A stretch of DNA of 64,000 nt from positions 62,001 through 126,000 of the forward strand of contig NZ_JBMNUX010000004.1 of assembly GCF_050946515.1 (NCBI RefSeq), written 5' to 3'. The stretch comes from Tractidigestivibacter sp050946515 (GTDB lineage Bacteria; Actinomycetota; Coriobacteriia; Coriobacteriales; Atopobiaceae). Made by a program: the position numbers and the translations under genes. The notes beneath the pieces are model-generated. The model was not told where the DNA came from. It saw only the letters and a program-made list of their open reading frames with translations, and did no database searches. Shown piece after piece: positions 24,933 through 33,651 of this stretch. Position 1 is the stretch's first letter. The number at the start of each line of letters is the position of its first letter.

Positions 24933-25349
24933 CTACTTTGCGTCGCGGCTCATGAAGCAGGAGACGATCTCCACGACAAGCGCTGCCGCCATGATTGCGG
25001 CAAGGGCAACGACCGTGGTGAAGCTGCTGCCCGAGTTGAACATCGTGATTCCCGTCATCGCGTTCACGATGGTGTTGATGCTCGCAATAAGGTGAGCGGC
25101 GAGCGCATAGGCGATGCAGCAGACGGTAGCCAGGTTGCCAAGGTCGGCGATCTTGTTGGGAACCATGGCGAACACGGCCGCGCAAGCGGCGCCGACAAAC
25201 AGCATCACCGGCACCGAGGCGTCAAGGTCCGTCCCGCTCGTCGCAAGCGACATGATTGCAGCGACTATCAAAATCACGGCGACGACCAAGTTGAGGTAGC
25301 AGGTGACCCTCTTGCTCACGAGAAGCGACTTCTTCTGATCCTGAGCCAT
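24933..25349 (-). CDS. Small four-helix membrane protein downstream of the GH3 gene
   Basis: 138 aa starting MAQDQKKSLLVSKR. GGGAGG lies eight bases upstream of the chosen ATG. Four hydrophobic segments (about residues 17-38, 46-67, 72-95 and 108-130). No catalytic motif seen and I do not recognise the family. Its start is one base after the GH3 stop codon (TAG C ATG), so it is translated with it. It may anchor or transport products of the GH3 enzyme; this is only inference from position. Confidence 0.7.
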   Translation of the reverse strand: MAQDQKKSLLVSKRVTCYLNLVVAVILIVAAIMSLATSGTDLDASVPVMLFVGAACAAVFAMVPNKIADLGNLATVCCIAYALAAHLIASINTIVNAMTGITMFNSGSSFTTVVALAAIMAAALVVEIVSCFMSRDAK

Positions 25350-25350
25350 G

Positions 25351-28300
25351 CTACTCGCCTCCCTTCTCGGCCTTGCCATCCCAGGCAAAGGACTTCGCAA
25401 GATAGAGACCCAGCGCAGCGGCGCCAACGACGCCGGTGGCAACGGTGGTGCCGGTCAGCGCGGTCTCCCACCACGGCGTGGTGTGGACGATGGTCGCGTT
25501 ACCCGCAAGGCCGTTCACCATGATCGTGCGGGACTCGCAGTAGACCTGGTTCTTGGTCGCGTTCCTCAGGAGCTGGAGCATGTAGCCGTCGCCGTTGTTG
25601 ATCATGTCGGCAATGACGCCGTCGGAGACCTTCGTGTCCTCTGAGGCGGCAGCCTGCGGGCCAAAGCCGCCGGCCATGTCCCAGCACCAGTAGTCCAAGC
25701 CAGCCTGGATGTTGGTGGCATAGTGCGTCTTGTAGTCAGAGCCGACGCAGGCATCAGAGCACACGACGACGTGCGCCGCCCACTCGCCGCGCAGCACGTC
25801 CTGAAGGAGCTCGGAGGAGCTCCCGCAGTACCTGCACCCGATGCGGTTGAAGGCGGTCATCATGCCGCTGCAGCCGCCCTTGGCATATGCGCCCTCGAAG
25901 GCGCGCATGTACTGCTCGCGCAGCGTCTGCTCGTTCAAAAACGTCGCCGCAGACTCGCGGCAGGCCTCCTGGTCGTTCACGCAGAAGTGCTTGAGACCAA
26001 GGATGATGCCGTACTTGTTGCACGCCTCGGACTGGAGCTGGCCCAGGTAGTAGCCAACCATGCCGTCCTCGGAGTAGTAGGCCGTGGCGCGGCCGTTGAA
26101 GGGCGTGCGGTGAATGTTGGGGCCGCCGGACCAGATTTCGTTGCAGCCCATGAAGTACGCCTCGTTGGCGGTAAGCTGCGCGCGGCGGCTCTGCTCCTCC
26201 GCGTTCCAAGAGCTCGCAGAGATCATGATGGAGGGCCAGAGGAAGCCTGAGCAGTCGTTGACCTTGAAGTGCACCTGCTCGAGCTCGTCCATGTCGTCGC
26301 CGCGATACGAGGCGGGCATCACGATGCTGTCGATGGCTGCCGAGCCGTTCTGGTCGGGCAGGATGGACGCCATCTCCTCAACGGTAAGCTGGTCAAGGAA
26401 CATGTTCCAGGTCTCATCGTCGTCGTAGTCGACCTCGTACATGTCAGCAAAGGAAAGACCGTTGTCAGCGCCTTGCGTGAAGGAGTCCACGGACGGGGCG
26501 TCGTCGGGAATCTCGTAGAGCACGCCGTCGAGCACGTGCATCATGTCCTCCGTAGCGCTGACGGCAACCTGCTCGGTCGGGAAGGTGCCCTCCCAGTCAG
26601 AGCGAGTCAGGTAGGTGATGGTGTCAGTGCCGAGGTTGTTGAGGTCTGCCTCCTCGAAGCGGTTGGTGACCTCGACGTCGGAGGCGTAGCGGGACATGTG
26701 GTAGGTCGTGTCGTCCATCGTGGCGACGTTCCAGGTATAGACCTTGTCCTTGTCTCCTGACGCCGCGTCGCCCAAGACGTCGGTCATGCCCGATGCGCCC
26801 TTTGCGGCAAGGATGTTGTTGAGCGCGTCGTGGGCGTCGTCGCCAATGGCAAGGTAGTAGTCGCCCGCCGAGAGGATATAGCCCTTGGTGGCCTTGTAGT
26901 CGTAGCTCGCAAGCAGGTAGCGCTCGACGGTGATCTCGACGGTCTCGGAGGCTCCGGCCTCAAGCTCGCCGGTCTTGCCGAAGGCGACCAGCTGGACGGC
27001 CGACTTCTCCACGAGGTTTTCCTTCTCATAGTCGCCGTAGGGGGTCTGGGCAAAGAGGAGGACGACCGACTTTCCGGCAACCGTGCCGGTGTTGGTCACG
27101 GTGACCGAGGCGGTGTAGACGTCGGTCGCGTCGTCGTAGCTCACGCTGTCGAGCTTCTGGTCGAAGGTCGTGTAGGAGAGGCCGTAGCCAAACGGATAGG
27201 CGACCTCGTCGTTGTAGTTCCAGGCCTCGCCCGTAGAGGAGCCGGCAGTTCCGTCAGCGTTGCCCTGCCCGAGCACGCAATCCTCGTAGCGCGTCTCGTA
27301 GTACTTGTAGCCAACGTAGATGCCCTCGGCATAGATGAGGTAGTAGCTCACGAACTTGTCGGTGTCGTTGCAGGCGTCCAGCACCTCCTGCAGGTTCTTC
27401 CACGTGGGCGTGTTCTTGAGCTGCGCGTAGGTGATGGCGGGGGCGGACAGCGAGTTTTTGGCATAGGTGTCAACGAGCTTGCCCGAGGGGTTCACCTCGC
27501 CGACCAAGATCTTTGCAACGCCCTCGAAGCCCACCGCACCTGGCGCTCCAACCCAGAGGATCGCATCGACGCCATAGTCGGCAAGCTCGCCAAGCTCGAT
27601 AGCCCAGCTGGAGTTGACCAGGACGATGACGCGCTTGAAGACGCCGGCGTCCTTCTCGTCCTTGATCATCGAGAGCATGTCGCGCTCGTTCTGGTGAAGC
27701 GCAAGCTGGGAGATGCCCTCGGAGTCCTCGAGCACCAGGTCGCAATCCTCACTGCCCTGGCGGGTCAGCATCACGATGGCGGCATCGTTGTAGTCGCTTG
27801 CCCAGCTCGCCTTGATGTCATCGGTGTAGAGGTCGATTGGCGCCTCGCCAACCTCGGGTGAGTCCGCAGACTTGACGCGCTTGTAGTTGCTTGTCTGGTA
27901 AGCCTCTACCAAGGTCTGGTTTACCTCGTAGACCTCCTGCATGCACTCAAGGTAGGTCTTGGTGGCAATCATGGAGCCCTTGGTCGAGTCTCCGCCAGAA
28001 TGGTAGCTATAGAACGGGCCGCTCAGCCTTTGAGGGGCGCCGAAGCCCCCGGTAGATTCCTCTTCGACCGTCGACTCGATGCTGTTCTGGCCAAAGAGCG
28101 TGACCTTGCTGCCGGAGGGCAGGGGAAGCGCATCGTTTTCGTTGCGGAGAAGGACGGCACCCTCCTCGACCTCTGCTTGGGCTGCTGCGGCGCAGTCCTC
28201 CTCAAGCGTCTGGAGCGCGCTCTCGTCCATGATGTCGGTGCCGTAGTCGCTCACGTAGCGATAGGTGGAGTCCGACGAGGCCGAGGAGGAGCTCTCGTCA

Positions 28301-28401
28301 GCCAGCGCCGGTGCAGCTCCAAGCCCTGCCGTCGCGGCAGCGGCGCCCATGCCGGCCCCTGCCAGCTTGAAGAAGTCGCGCCTGCTCAGTGGCGTTGCCA
28401 T
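25351..28401 (-). CDS. Tat-exported, circularly permuted GH3-family glycoside hydrolase with C-terminal membrane anchor
   Basis: 1,016 aa. A Tat signal SRRDFFKLAGAGMGAAAATAG ends at ALA near residue 35. GH3 domain order is reversed: the C-terminal sandwich domain comes first (EEGAVLLRNENDALPLPSGSKVTLFG, about 75-330), then a fibronectin-III-like domain (about 420-540), then the (beta/alpha)8 domain (about 640-960) with GLKHFCVNDQEACR and the likely nucleophile Asp883 in VVVCSDACVG. A TM helix near 980-1000 anchors it. The order is known from some Butyrivibrio and Ruminococcus beta-glucosidases. The region around the nucleophile is unusual (GFVVSDW is the common form). It would cleave beta-glucosides or xylosides outside the cell. 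Preceded by a 55-aa peptide gene with a ten-base gap. Confidence 0.88.
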   Translation of the reverse strand: MATPLSRRDFFKLAGAGMGAAAATAGLGAAPALADESSSSASSDSTYRYVSDYGTDIMDESALQTLEEDCAAAAQAEVEEGAVLLRNENDALPLPSGSKVTLFGQNSIESTVEEESTGGFGAPQRLSGPFYSYHSGGDSTKGSMIATKTYLECMQEVYEVNQTLVEAYQTSNYKRVKSADSPEVGEAPIDLYTDDIKASWASDYNDAAIVMLTRQGSEDCDLVLEDSEGISQLALHQNERDMLSMIKDEKDAGVFKRVIVLVNSSWAIELGELADYGVDAILWVGAPGAVGFEGVAKILVGEVNPSGKLVDTYAKNSLSAPAITYAQLKNTPTWKNLQEVLDACNDTDKFVSYYLIYAEGIYVGYKYYETRYEDCVLGQGNADGTAGSSTGEAWNYNDEVAYPFGYGLSYTTFDQKLDSVSYDDATDVYTASVTVTNTGTVAGKSVVLLFAQTPYGDYEKENLVEKSAVQLVAFGKTGELEAGASETVEITVERYLLASYDYKATKGYILSAGDYYLAIGDDAHDALNNILAAKGASGMTDVLGDAASGDKDKVYTWNVATMDDTTYHMSRYASDVEVTNRFEEADLNNLGTDTITYLTRSDWEGTFPTEQVAVSATEDMMHVLDGVLYEIPDDAPSVDSFTQGADNGLSFADMYEVDYDDDETWNMFLDQLTVEEMASILPDQNGSAAIDSIVMPASYRGDDMDELEQVHFKVNDCSGFLWPSIMISASSWNAEEQSRRAQLTANEAYFMGCNEIWSGGPNIHRTPFNGRATAYYSEDGMVGYYLGQLQSEACNKYGIILGLKHFCVNDQEACRESAATFLNEQTLREQYMRAFEGAYAKGGCSGMMTAFNRIGCRYCGSSSELLQDVLRGEWAAHVVVCSDACVGSDYKTHYATNIQAGLDYWCWDMAGGFGPQAAASEDTKVSDGVIADMINNGDGYMLQLLRNATKNQVYCESRTIMVNGLAGNATIVHTTPWWETALTGTTVATGVVGAAALGLYLAKSFAWDGKAEKGGE

Positions 28402-28411
28402 GTCTTACCCC

Positions 28412-28579
28412 CTACTCTTCGTTCTCGACGATCTGCGTCGTGCTGATCCCCAGTGCCGTGTTGATGCGCCCCTCGTAAGACTGGGCGACTGGCGTAGCCA
28501 GCGCCAGAATCACAAGCAGCGCCAACGCGATTGCGGCAATTCCCTTCCAGACTTCCTTGCGGACCTTCTTGATTGCCAT
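28412..28579 (-). CDS. 55-aa single-pass membrane or secreted peptide upstream of the GH3 gene
   Basis: A short open frame, MAIKKVRKEVWKGIAAIALA then a hydrophobic core LLVILALATPVA and a polar C-terminus QSYEGRINTALGISTTQIVENEE. GGAAGG lies eight bases before ATG 28579; an ATG two codons earlier is too close to that site. The basic start, hydrophobic core and TPVAQS form a plausible signal peptidase site, which would release a peptide of about 22 residues; otherwise it is a membrane micro-protein. First gene of the operon and divergent from a LytTR/GHKL pair, so a signalling role is possible. Not in any family I know. Confidence 0.65.
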   Translation of the reverse strand: MAIKKVRKEVWKGIAAIALALLVILALATPVAQSYEGRINTALGISTTQIVENEE

Positions 28580-28819
28580 GCTCATCACCTTCCGTATCTC
28601 CTGGCGGCCATGCGGTCGCTAGACCCTTCCCTGCGGCGCATTGCCTTCGCAGGCACCATATGGCCGGTTCGTTAAGGAAGCTTCCAGTTGCCATATTCGG
28701 TAGGCGAGTCGCCCGATTTGGGAATTTCGACCACCCGACGGCACGAGAAAGCAAGCTCCCCCGAGAGCCAAAAGCGCAGGTAGCGATACTGATAGAATCT
28801 CGTTGGACAAAGGGGAGCC
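28580..28819. promoter_or_regulatory. Divergent promoter region between the GH3 operon and the LytTR operon
   Basis: 240 bases. TAGAAT at 28793-28798 is a possible -10 for the LytTR gene, without a good -35. Two CCATAT motifs (near 28657 and 28690), the first in a CCATATGG palindrome, are spaced about 33 bases and could bind a regulator. No clear pair of LytTR-type half sites (nnCGTTnrk) with 12-13-base spacing is seen. Confidence 0.35.
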
Positions 28820-29542
28820 ATGTACCAGATCATCATCGTGGAGGACGACGACAGCGCAGCCGAGACGCTCGAGGACTGCATCGAGCGCTATGGACGCGAG
28901 TTCGGCATGGAGTTTTCCGTCGTTCGCTTTGCCTCGGCGGTCGAGTTTCTGAAGAAGGAGCGCTCGTGCGACCTCGTCTTCATGGACATCGACCTGCCCG
29001 GTATAAGCGGCATGGAGGCCGCAGAGCTCATGCGCGCCTATGACAAGACGACCCCGCTTATCTTTGTGACCAACCTCGCCCAGTACGCCGTCATGGGATA
29101 CCAGGTGAACGCGCTCGACTTCATCGTGAAGCCCGTGAGCTACTACAGCTTCTCGATGCGCATGGACAAGGCCGTGCGTGCCATGGAACGTGGCGGCCAC
29201 AAGCGCCTCACGGTCGCCACGCGCGACGGCATCAGCGTGCTCGAATACTGGGAGATCCTCTACATAGAGACGGTCAAGCATGACCTCGTCTACCACGTTG
29301 TTGGCGCACCAAAGGACGAAGAGCCCCTGCACGTGCGCGGCAGCCTTACCAAGCTTGAGGAGCAGCTGGGCCAAAGCTCGTTTCTGCGCATCTCAAGCAG
29401 CTGCATCGTCAACATGGACCACATCCGCTCGATGAAGAACGGCGAGATCGTCCTCTCGACGGGCGAGCGGCTCTACGCCAGCCGTGCGCGAAGGCGCCCC
29501 TGCATCGAGGCCTTCGCCGACTACTTGGGAGGTAGTAGCTGA
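28820..29542 (+). CDS. LytTR family response regulator (AgrA/LytR-like)
   Basis: 240 aa. Receiver domain at 1-120 with acidic Glu8/Asp9/Asp10, phospho-acceptor Asp56 in VFMDIDLPG, Thr in FVTN and Lys in FIVKPV. The LytTR DNA-binding domain is at about 128-235 (LTVATRDGISVLEYWEILYIE, then HVRGSLTKLEEQLGQSSFLRISSSCIVNMDHI). ATG has AAGGGGAGCC upstream. Its TGA overlaps the kinase ATG (TGATG). Such regulators control exoproducts, bacteriocins and sugar-related surface functions in response to peptide signals. Confidence 0.93.
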   Translation: MYQIIIVEDDDSAAETLEDCIERYGREFGMEFSVVRFASAVEFLKKERSCDLVFMDIDLPGISGMEAAELMRAYDKTTPLIFVTNLAQYAVMGYQVNALDFIVKPVSYYSFSMRMDKAVRAMERGGHKRLTVATRDGISVLEYWEILYIETVKHDLVYHVVGAPKDEEPLHVRGSLTKLEEQLGQSSFLRISSSCIVNMDHIRSMKNGEIVLSTGERLYASRARRRPCIEAFADYLGGSS

Positions 29543-30891
29543 TGTATTTGAGAGAGCTTCCAATGTCTCTTTTCACCTGCATACAGATTCTTGCTGCGGC
29601 GTTCCTCTTTGCGTGGAGCCTCCCCCGTCGAGAGCCGACAAGGCCCAGGGCCATTGCGGCCTGCCTCTTTGTGCTGGCATGGTCCGCGCTGCTCGCTCTT
29701 CTCATGTCCCAGATCGCAAGCAATCCAGTGCTCATCGTCGTGGTGTTCTCCCTGACGATCTGCGCCGCGAGCGCGATCACGTACTTCGTCTTCGAGTCGT
29801 CCGTCTGGTCGGCCCTGTTCTGCAGCACGGCCGGCTACACCATGCAGAACCTCGCCAGCGGCATTTCGTCTGGGGCCTTTGCGCTTCTCGGGAAGAGCCT
29901 CTCGGTCAACATCGTCTGGCAGGTGCTCCCCTTTGTGGTGGTATACGCCCTGTGCTACGTGGCGCTCATCTCGCGCATCAAGCAAAGCGGCCTGGAGCTC
30001 GTGCAGCCGCAGGTGGCGCTTGGCGCGATCGTGCTGGTGATCTGCGCCGTGATCGCCTTCGACGTGGTGGTGAAGGAGCTCTATAACTACAGCTTGCCGC
30101 TCGAGCTGATTCTTGGCTGCCGCGTGGCGCACACCCTGCTTTGCGTCACGATTCTCTACCTCGAGTACGAGCTGCTCTACAACCGCCGCCTGAGCCGCGA
30201 GGTGACAACCATAACCCGCCTGATGGAGGACGAGCGCGAGCAGTACCAGCTCTCAAAGAGGACAATCGAGGCCATCAACCTCAAGTGCCACGACATCAGG
30301 CACCAAATTCGCCAGATTGGTCAGGAGCACCCCACCATTGACCAGCACTTTATCGACGAGGCAGCCAAGGAGGTCAGCATCTACGACTCGGCGATAAAGA
30401 CCGGCAACGAGCCGCTTGACGTCATCCTGACCGAGAAGAGCCTTACCTGCAGCAAGGACAAGATTGCCCTCTCGACCATCGTCGACGGCACCTGCCTCTC
30501 GTTCATGAGCCCCAGCGACATCTACTCGCTCATCGGAAACGCGCTGGACAACGCCATCGAGGCCGTACAGGCCCTCGACGACCCCAGCATGAGGACGATC
30601 AGCGTGGTGATCGAGCAGCGGGGCGACATGGTGATCATCCACGTCGAGAACTACTTCAAGGGCCAGCTGACCTTCGAGGACAACCTCCCGCAGACGACCA
30701 AGGACGACAAGGACGCCCACGGATGGGGCATGAAGTCGATGCGCCTCGTCGTCTCGCGCTATGGCGGCGCCATGCATACAAACGTGAGGGGAAACATCTT
30801 TCACCTGAACGCGGTGATTCCCCACCGCAAGGACGCGCAGGACGCCGAGGAGATAGCGCCGCCAGACGACGCCCTGGGGGCAGCTAGCTAG
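29542..30891 (+). CDS. Sensor histidine kinase, GHKL type, AgrC-like
   Basis: 449 aa. Six or so TM helices in the first 215 residues without an extracellular sensor domain, as in AgrC/HPK10 kinases. The dimerisation segment has the phospho-acceptor His in NLKCHDIRHQIRQ. The ATPase domain has the N box (YSLIGNALDNAIEA), and a short G1/G2 region around HGWGMKSMRLVVSRYGG. It partners the LytTR regulator with which it overlaps by one base. The ligand is probably a small peptide or other membrane-accessible molecule. The gene ends eight bases before the convergent ECF S gene. Confidence 0.9.
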   Translation: MYLRELPMSLFTCIQILAAAFLFAWSLPRREPTRPRAIAACLFVLAWSALLALLMSQIASNPVLIVVVFSLTICAASAITYFVFESSVWSALFCSTAGYTMQNLASGISSGAFALLGKSLSVNIVWQVLPFVVVYALCYVALISRIKQSGLELVQPQVALGAIVLVICAVIAFDVVVKELYNYSLPLELILGCRVAHTLLCVTILYLEYELLYNRRLSREVTTITRLMEDEREQYQLSKRTIEAINLKCHDIRHQIRQIGQEHPTIDQHFIDEAAKEVSIYDSAIKTGNEPLDVILTEKSLTCSKDKIALSTIVDGTCLSFMSPSDIYSLIGNALDNAIEAVQALDDPSMRTISVVIEQRGDMVIIHVENYFKGQLTFEDNLPQTTKDDKDAHGWGMKSMRLVVSRYGGAMHTNVRGNIFHLNAVIPHRKDAQDAEEIAPPDDALGAAS

Positions 30892-30899
30892 CCCTCGCT

Positions 30900-31670
30900 C
30901 TATAATTTCCGGTCAAGCGAGAGGTCGTATTTGGCCACCACGCGGCGAATCGAGCGGCCCCACGGCTCCCAAATTGCCGCAAGAAACGCCACCGTCGCCC
31001 CTCCATGAACAAGGTCAAGCGGGAGCCCCGCGGCAACAGCCGCAAGGACTGCCGGCCAGGTAAGCGGCTGCACGTAGCCAAGCACGTAATAGCCGTTCAG
31101 AAGCGCCCCGTAGACAAGGCCAGACGCGAAGCCCCAGCCATAGAGCACTGCCCGCCGCTCAAGAAGACCGTGGTCTGCCAGCACGCCGCCCACGTAGCCG
31201 ACAAGGCCCCACGCGTACATCTGCCAGGGGGTCCAGGTGCCCTGCCCAAAGAAGAAGTTTGAGAGAAACGCGGCCAAGGACCCAACCACAAACCCGCTCC
31301 TTCTTCCAAGCGTCGCGCCGGCAATGATGGCTATGGCCGAGACGGGCTTCACATCAGGAATTGGCGCAAAAAGCACGCGCCCAGCGGCCGCCACGGCAGA
31401 GAGCACGGCCGTGGGCATCAGCTGGCGAAGCGCCGGTCGCGACGCCTCGAAGCTCGAGAGAAGAAGCGCGAGCGCGAGCAAGGCGATGAGCATCGTAAGA
31501 GCAGCCGTTGCCTGAACACCTGCCGCAGCAAGTGCAATCATTGATATGGGAACGGCAACGAGCACGGGCGCCTCGGCGCGAGCGAGCACCACGGCAGCCG
31601 AGCCGCCGTGCCCGTCGGCGGGTCCGCCCGTCCGTCGCGTGTCATTGGTTGTGTGTCGTGAAGCTATCAT
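30900..31670 (-). CDS. ECF transporter substrate-specific (S) component-like membrane protein
   Basis: 256 aa from ATG 31670; the frame is open further upstream. Five to six TM helices. FAPIPDVKPVSAIAIIAGATLGRRSGFVVGSLAAFLSNFFFGQGTWTPWQMYAWGLVGYVGG is typical of ECF S components related to those for cobalamin and other vitamins. The first 30 residues are polar and Gly/Thr-rich. No strong RBS precedes it, so start is uncertain. A fused ATPase and T component lie 500 bases upstream on the same strand, separated by a plus-strand gene. Substrate is inferred to be a cobamide because of the DUF4430 genes. Confidence 0.75.
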   Translation of the reverse strand: MIASRHTTNDTRRTGGPADGHGGSAAVVLARAEAPVLVAVPISMIALAAAGVQATAALTMLIALLALALLLSSFEASRPALRQLMPTAVLSAVAAAGRVLFAPIPDVKPVSAIAIIAGATLGRRSGFVVGSLAAFLSNFFFGQGTWTPWQMYAWGLVGYVGGVLADHGLLERRAVLYGWGFASGLVYGALLNGYYVLGYVQPLTWPAVLAAVAAGLPLDLVHGGATVAFLAAIWEPWGRSIRRVVAKYDLSLDRKL

Positions 31671-31713
31671 GAGATAAGTTTGCCACACGGCAGCCCTCGA
31701 ACAAGGAGGTCCC

Positions 31714-32145
31714 ATGCTTTACATAGGCAACTTCAGCTACAACGACGACTCCGACGACAAGGACAACTTCTGCCTGATGCCATGCGTTGTATACGCGCAG
31801 AACGCCGAGGAGGCCATGGGGAAGTTTGCCCAGCATTTCCAGGACTTTCGCCGCACGACCGACCTTCTGGATGGCGCTCACGAGATCTACCTCGACTCCT
31901 TAACCGAGCTCGAGGAGGCTCCGTCTGACCCCGTCATATGCCAGTGGCAAAAGATCGTGCCCGCGGTTAACGGCCTCTGCAGCATGACGAGCGTGCTGCC
32001 CGACCTCAACGAGGGCACCGACATGGTCAACGCCAATGCCTGCGACGACGATGAGGACGACTTCGACTCCGACCAAGACGACGATGAGGATGAGGACGAG
32101 GACGAGGACGAGTTCGTCCCCGACGAGCCCTTCCTGAGCTTCTAG
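31714..32145 (+). CDS. Small protein with Asp/Glu-rich C-terminus, unknown function
   Basis: 143 aa with AGGAGG seven bases before ATG. The first 105 residues look folded (MLYIGNFSYNDD, CVVYAQNAEEAMGKFAQHFQDFRR, five Cys). Residues about 110-137 are nearly all Asp and Glu, which could chelate Ca2+ or buffer a basic partner. No signal or TM helix. It starts 43 bases from the divergent ECF S gene, so its promoter must lie within that gene. No family recognised. Confidence 0.75.
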   Translation: MLYIGNFSYNDDSDDKDNFCLMPCVVYAQNAEEAMGKFAQHFQDFRRTTDLLDGAHEIYLDSLTELEEAPSDPVICQWQKIVPAVNGLCSMTSVLPDLNEGTDMVNANACDDDEDDFDSDQDDDEDEDEDEDEFVPDEPFLSF

Positions 32146-32199
32146 AGAAGCGACGGGCTTCTCGCAAGAGACCGCGGTCGCGCTTCTCGCGCTCCTTGC

Positions 32200-33651
32200 C
32201 TACGGACGGAAGAGCCAGGAGCGCGAGAAGAACGTTTCGGTGGGCTCGCTCACGGCCGCCTGGCCATCGAAGAGCATGGTCACGCGGTCGGCGACGGCAG
32301 CGGCAAAGCCCAGGTCATGCGTTGCCACCACGATCGTGGCTCCTGAATCGCGCGCTTCGGCCACGCGGGACGCCACTTGCTGGCGAAAAGCGTCGTCAAG
32401 GCCCTTTGTCGGCTCGTCGAGCAGCAGAAGCTGCGGGCGCACCAGCAGCAGCTTCTCGAGCGCAAGCAGCTGCTGCTGCCCGCCCGACAGGTCATAGGGG
32501 TGGCGTCCCTCCATGCCCGAAAGGCCAATCTTGGAAAGCGCTGAGGAAACCTCAGAGGCTCCATAGCCGCCCGCCTTAGACCACTCCATGAGCTCCTCTC
32601 TCACGGAAGCGCAGGTCAGAAGCGCCTTCGGACTCTGCGGAAGCAGCGCTTGGCTCTTTTTGCGCACATTTCTCACGCGACCGCGCTGCGACGCAAGCGT
32701 CCCTGCAAGAGCCGAGAGAAGCGTCGACTTTCCGCTTCCGTTTGCCCCGACAATAGCGCGCACCTCCCCTGCGCCAATCTCGAGCGAAAGGCCGCGCAAT
32801 ACCCAGTCGGCGTCGCGAGAATAGCGAAGCCACAGGTCGGACGCTTTGACGCAAGGCGCATCCCCCAAAGCGTCAGCGTCGTGGGCGCGAGCGGGAACGC
32901 AGAGCGCCGCCCGCTTTCCAAGCCGGTCAAGGTCGACTGGCTTGGCAGCGCCGTCCTCGAGCGCAAAGGCGCAGGTGGCATAGGGCACCATCGGGGCGGG
33001 CGCATGCGTCGCCACCACCACGGTAAGACCCAGCTCGCGGTTCGCTCGAAACAGAAGCGAGAGAAAGTCCTTCTCGGCAAGCGGGTCTAGCATGCTCGTC
33101 GGCTCATCCAAGAGAAGCACGCGCGGGCGCATGGCGAGCGTGGCGGCAAGCGCGAGCACCTGCCGCTGGCCGCCCGAGAGCTCGGCCGTCTGCTTTCGAA
33201 ACCAGGGCTCCATGCCCAGATAGCTGCACGTCTCCGCGATGCGCCGATGCATCTCCCCCTGCTCGACCCCAAGGTTCTCAAGGCCGAATGCCATCTCGTG
33301 CCACACGGTGTCGCAAACGATCTGGTTGTCGGGGCTCTGAAAGACGTAGCCGATGCTCGCGGCGGAGGTCGCAGGGTCAAGCGAGCGGACGTCATGGCCA
33401 AAGACGCTCACGGTTCCGTCGAGCTTCCCGGCGGGCGCAATCTCCGGCTTCGCCAAGCGAAGAAGCGTCGACTTTCCCGACCCCGTTTTGCCTACGAGCA
33501 GGGCAAACGCCCCTTTGGGCACTTCAAGGCAAAGGTTGGAGAGCACGGGAGCCAAGTCGTCGACCCCCTTTGCGCTGGCATACGAGAAGCTCACGTCTTG
33601 AAAGCTGAGCGCCGCCTGGGCAGGCTCCGTCACGGGGGAATCCTGAGTCAC
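32200..33651 (-). CDS. ECF transporter ATPase, two ABC domains fused in one protein
   Basis: 483 aa. Start at GTG 33651, with GGAGG five bases upstream and overlapping the T-component stop (GTGA); about 54 codons of open frame before it are ignored. Domain 1 (about 15-235): Walker A GKTGSGKST, signature LSGGQRQVLAL, Walker B LLLDEPTSMLD, switch His in VVATHA. Domain 2 (about 270-480): GANGSGKST, LSGGQQQLLAL, LLLDEPTKGLD, VVATHD. Fused EcfA-EcfA' energises an ECF transporter with the T protein encoded upstream. Both ATPase sites look intact. Confidence 0.92.
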   Translation of the reverse strand: MTQDSPVTEPAQAALSFQDVSFSYASAKGVDDLAPVLSNLCLEVPKGAFALLVGKTGSGKSTLLRLAKPEIAPAGKLDGTVSVFGHDVRSLDPATSAASIGYVFQSPDNQIVCDTVWHEMAFGLENLGVEQGEMHRRIAETCSYLGMEPWFRKQTAELSGGQRQVLALAATLAMRPRVLLLDEPTSMLDPLAEKDFLSLLFRANRELGLTVVVATHAPAPMVPYATCAFALEDGAAKPVDLDRLGKRAALCVPARAHDADALGDAPCVKASDLWLRYSRDADWVLRGLSLEIGAGEVRAIVGANGSGKSTLLSALAGTLASQRGRVRNVRKKSQALLPQSPKALLTCASVREELMEWSKAGGYGASEVSSALSKIGLSGMEGRHPYDLSGGQQQLLALEKLLLVRPQLLLLDEPTKGLDDAFRQQVASRVAEARDSGATIVVATHDLGFAAAVADRVTMLFDGQAAVSEPTETFFSRSWLFRP

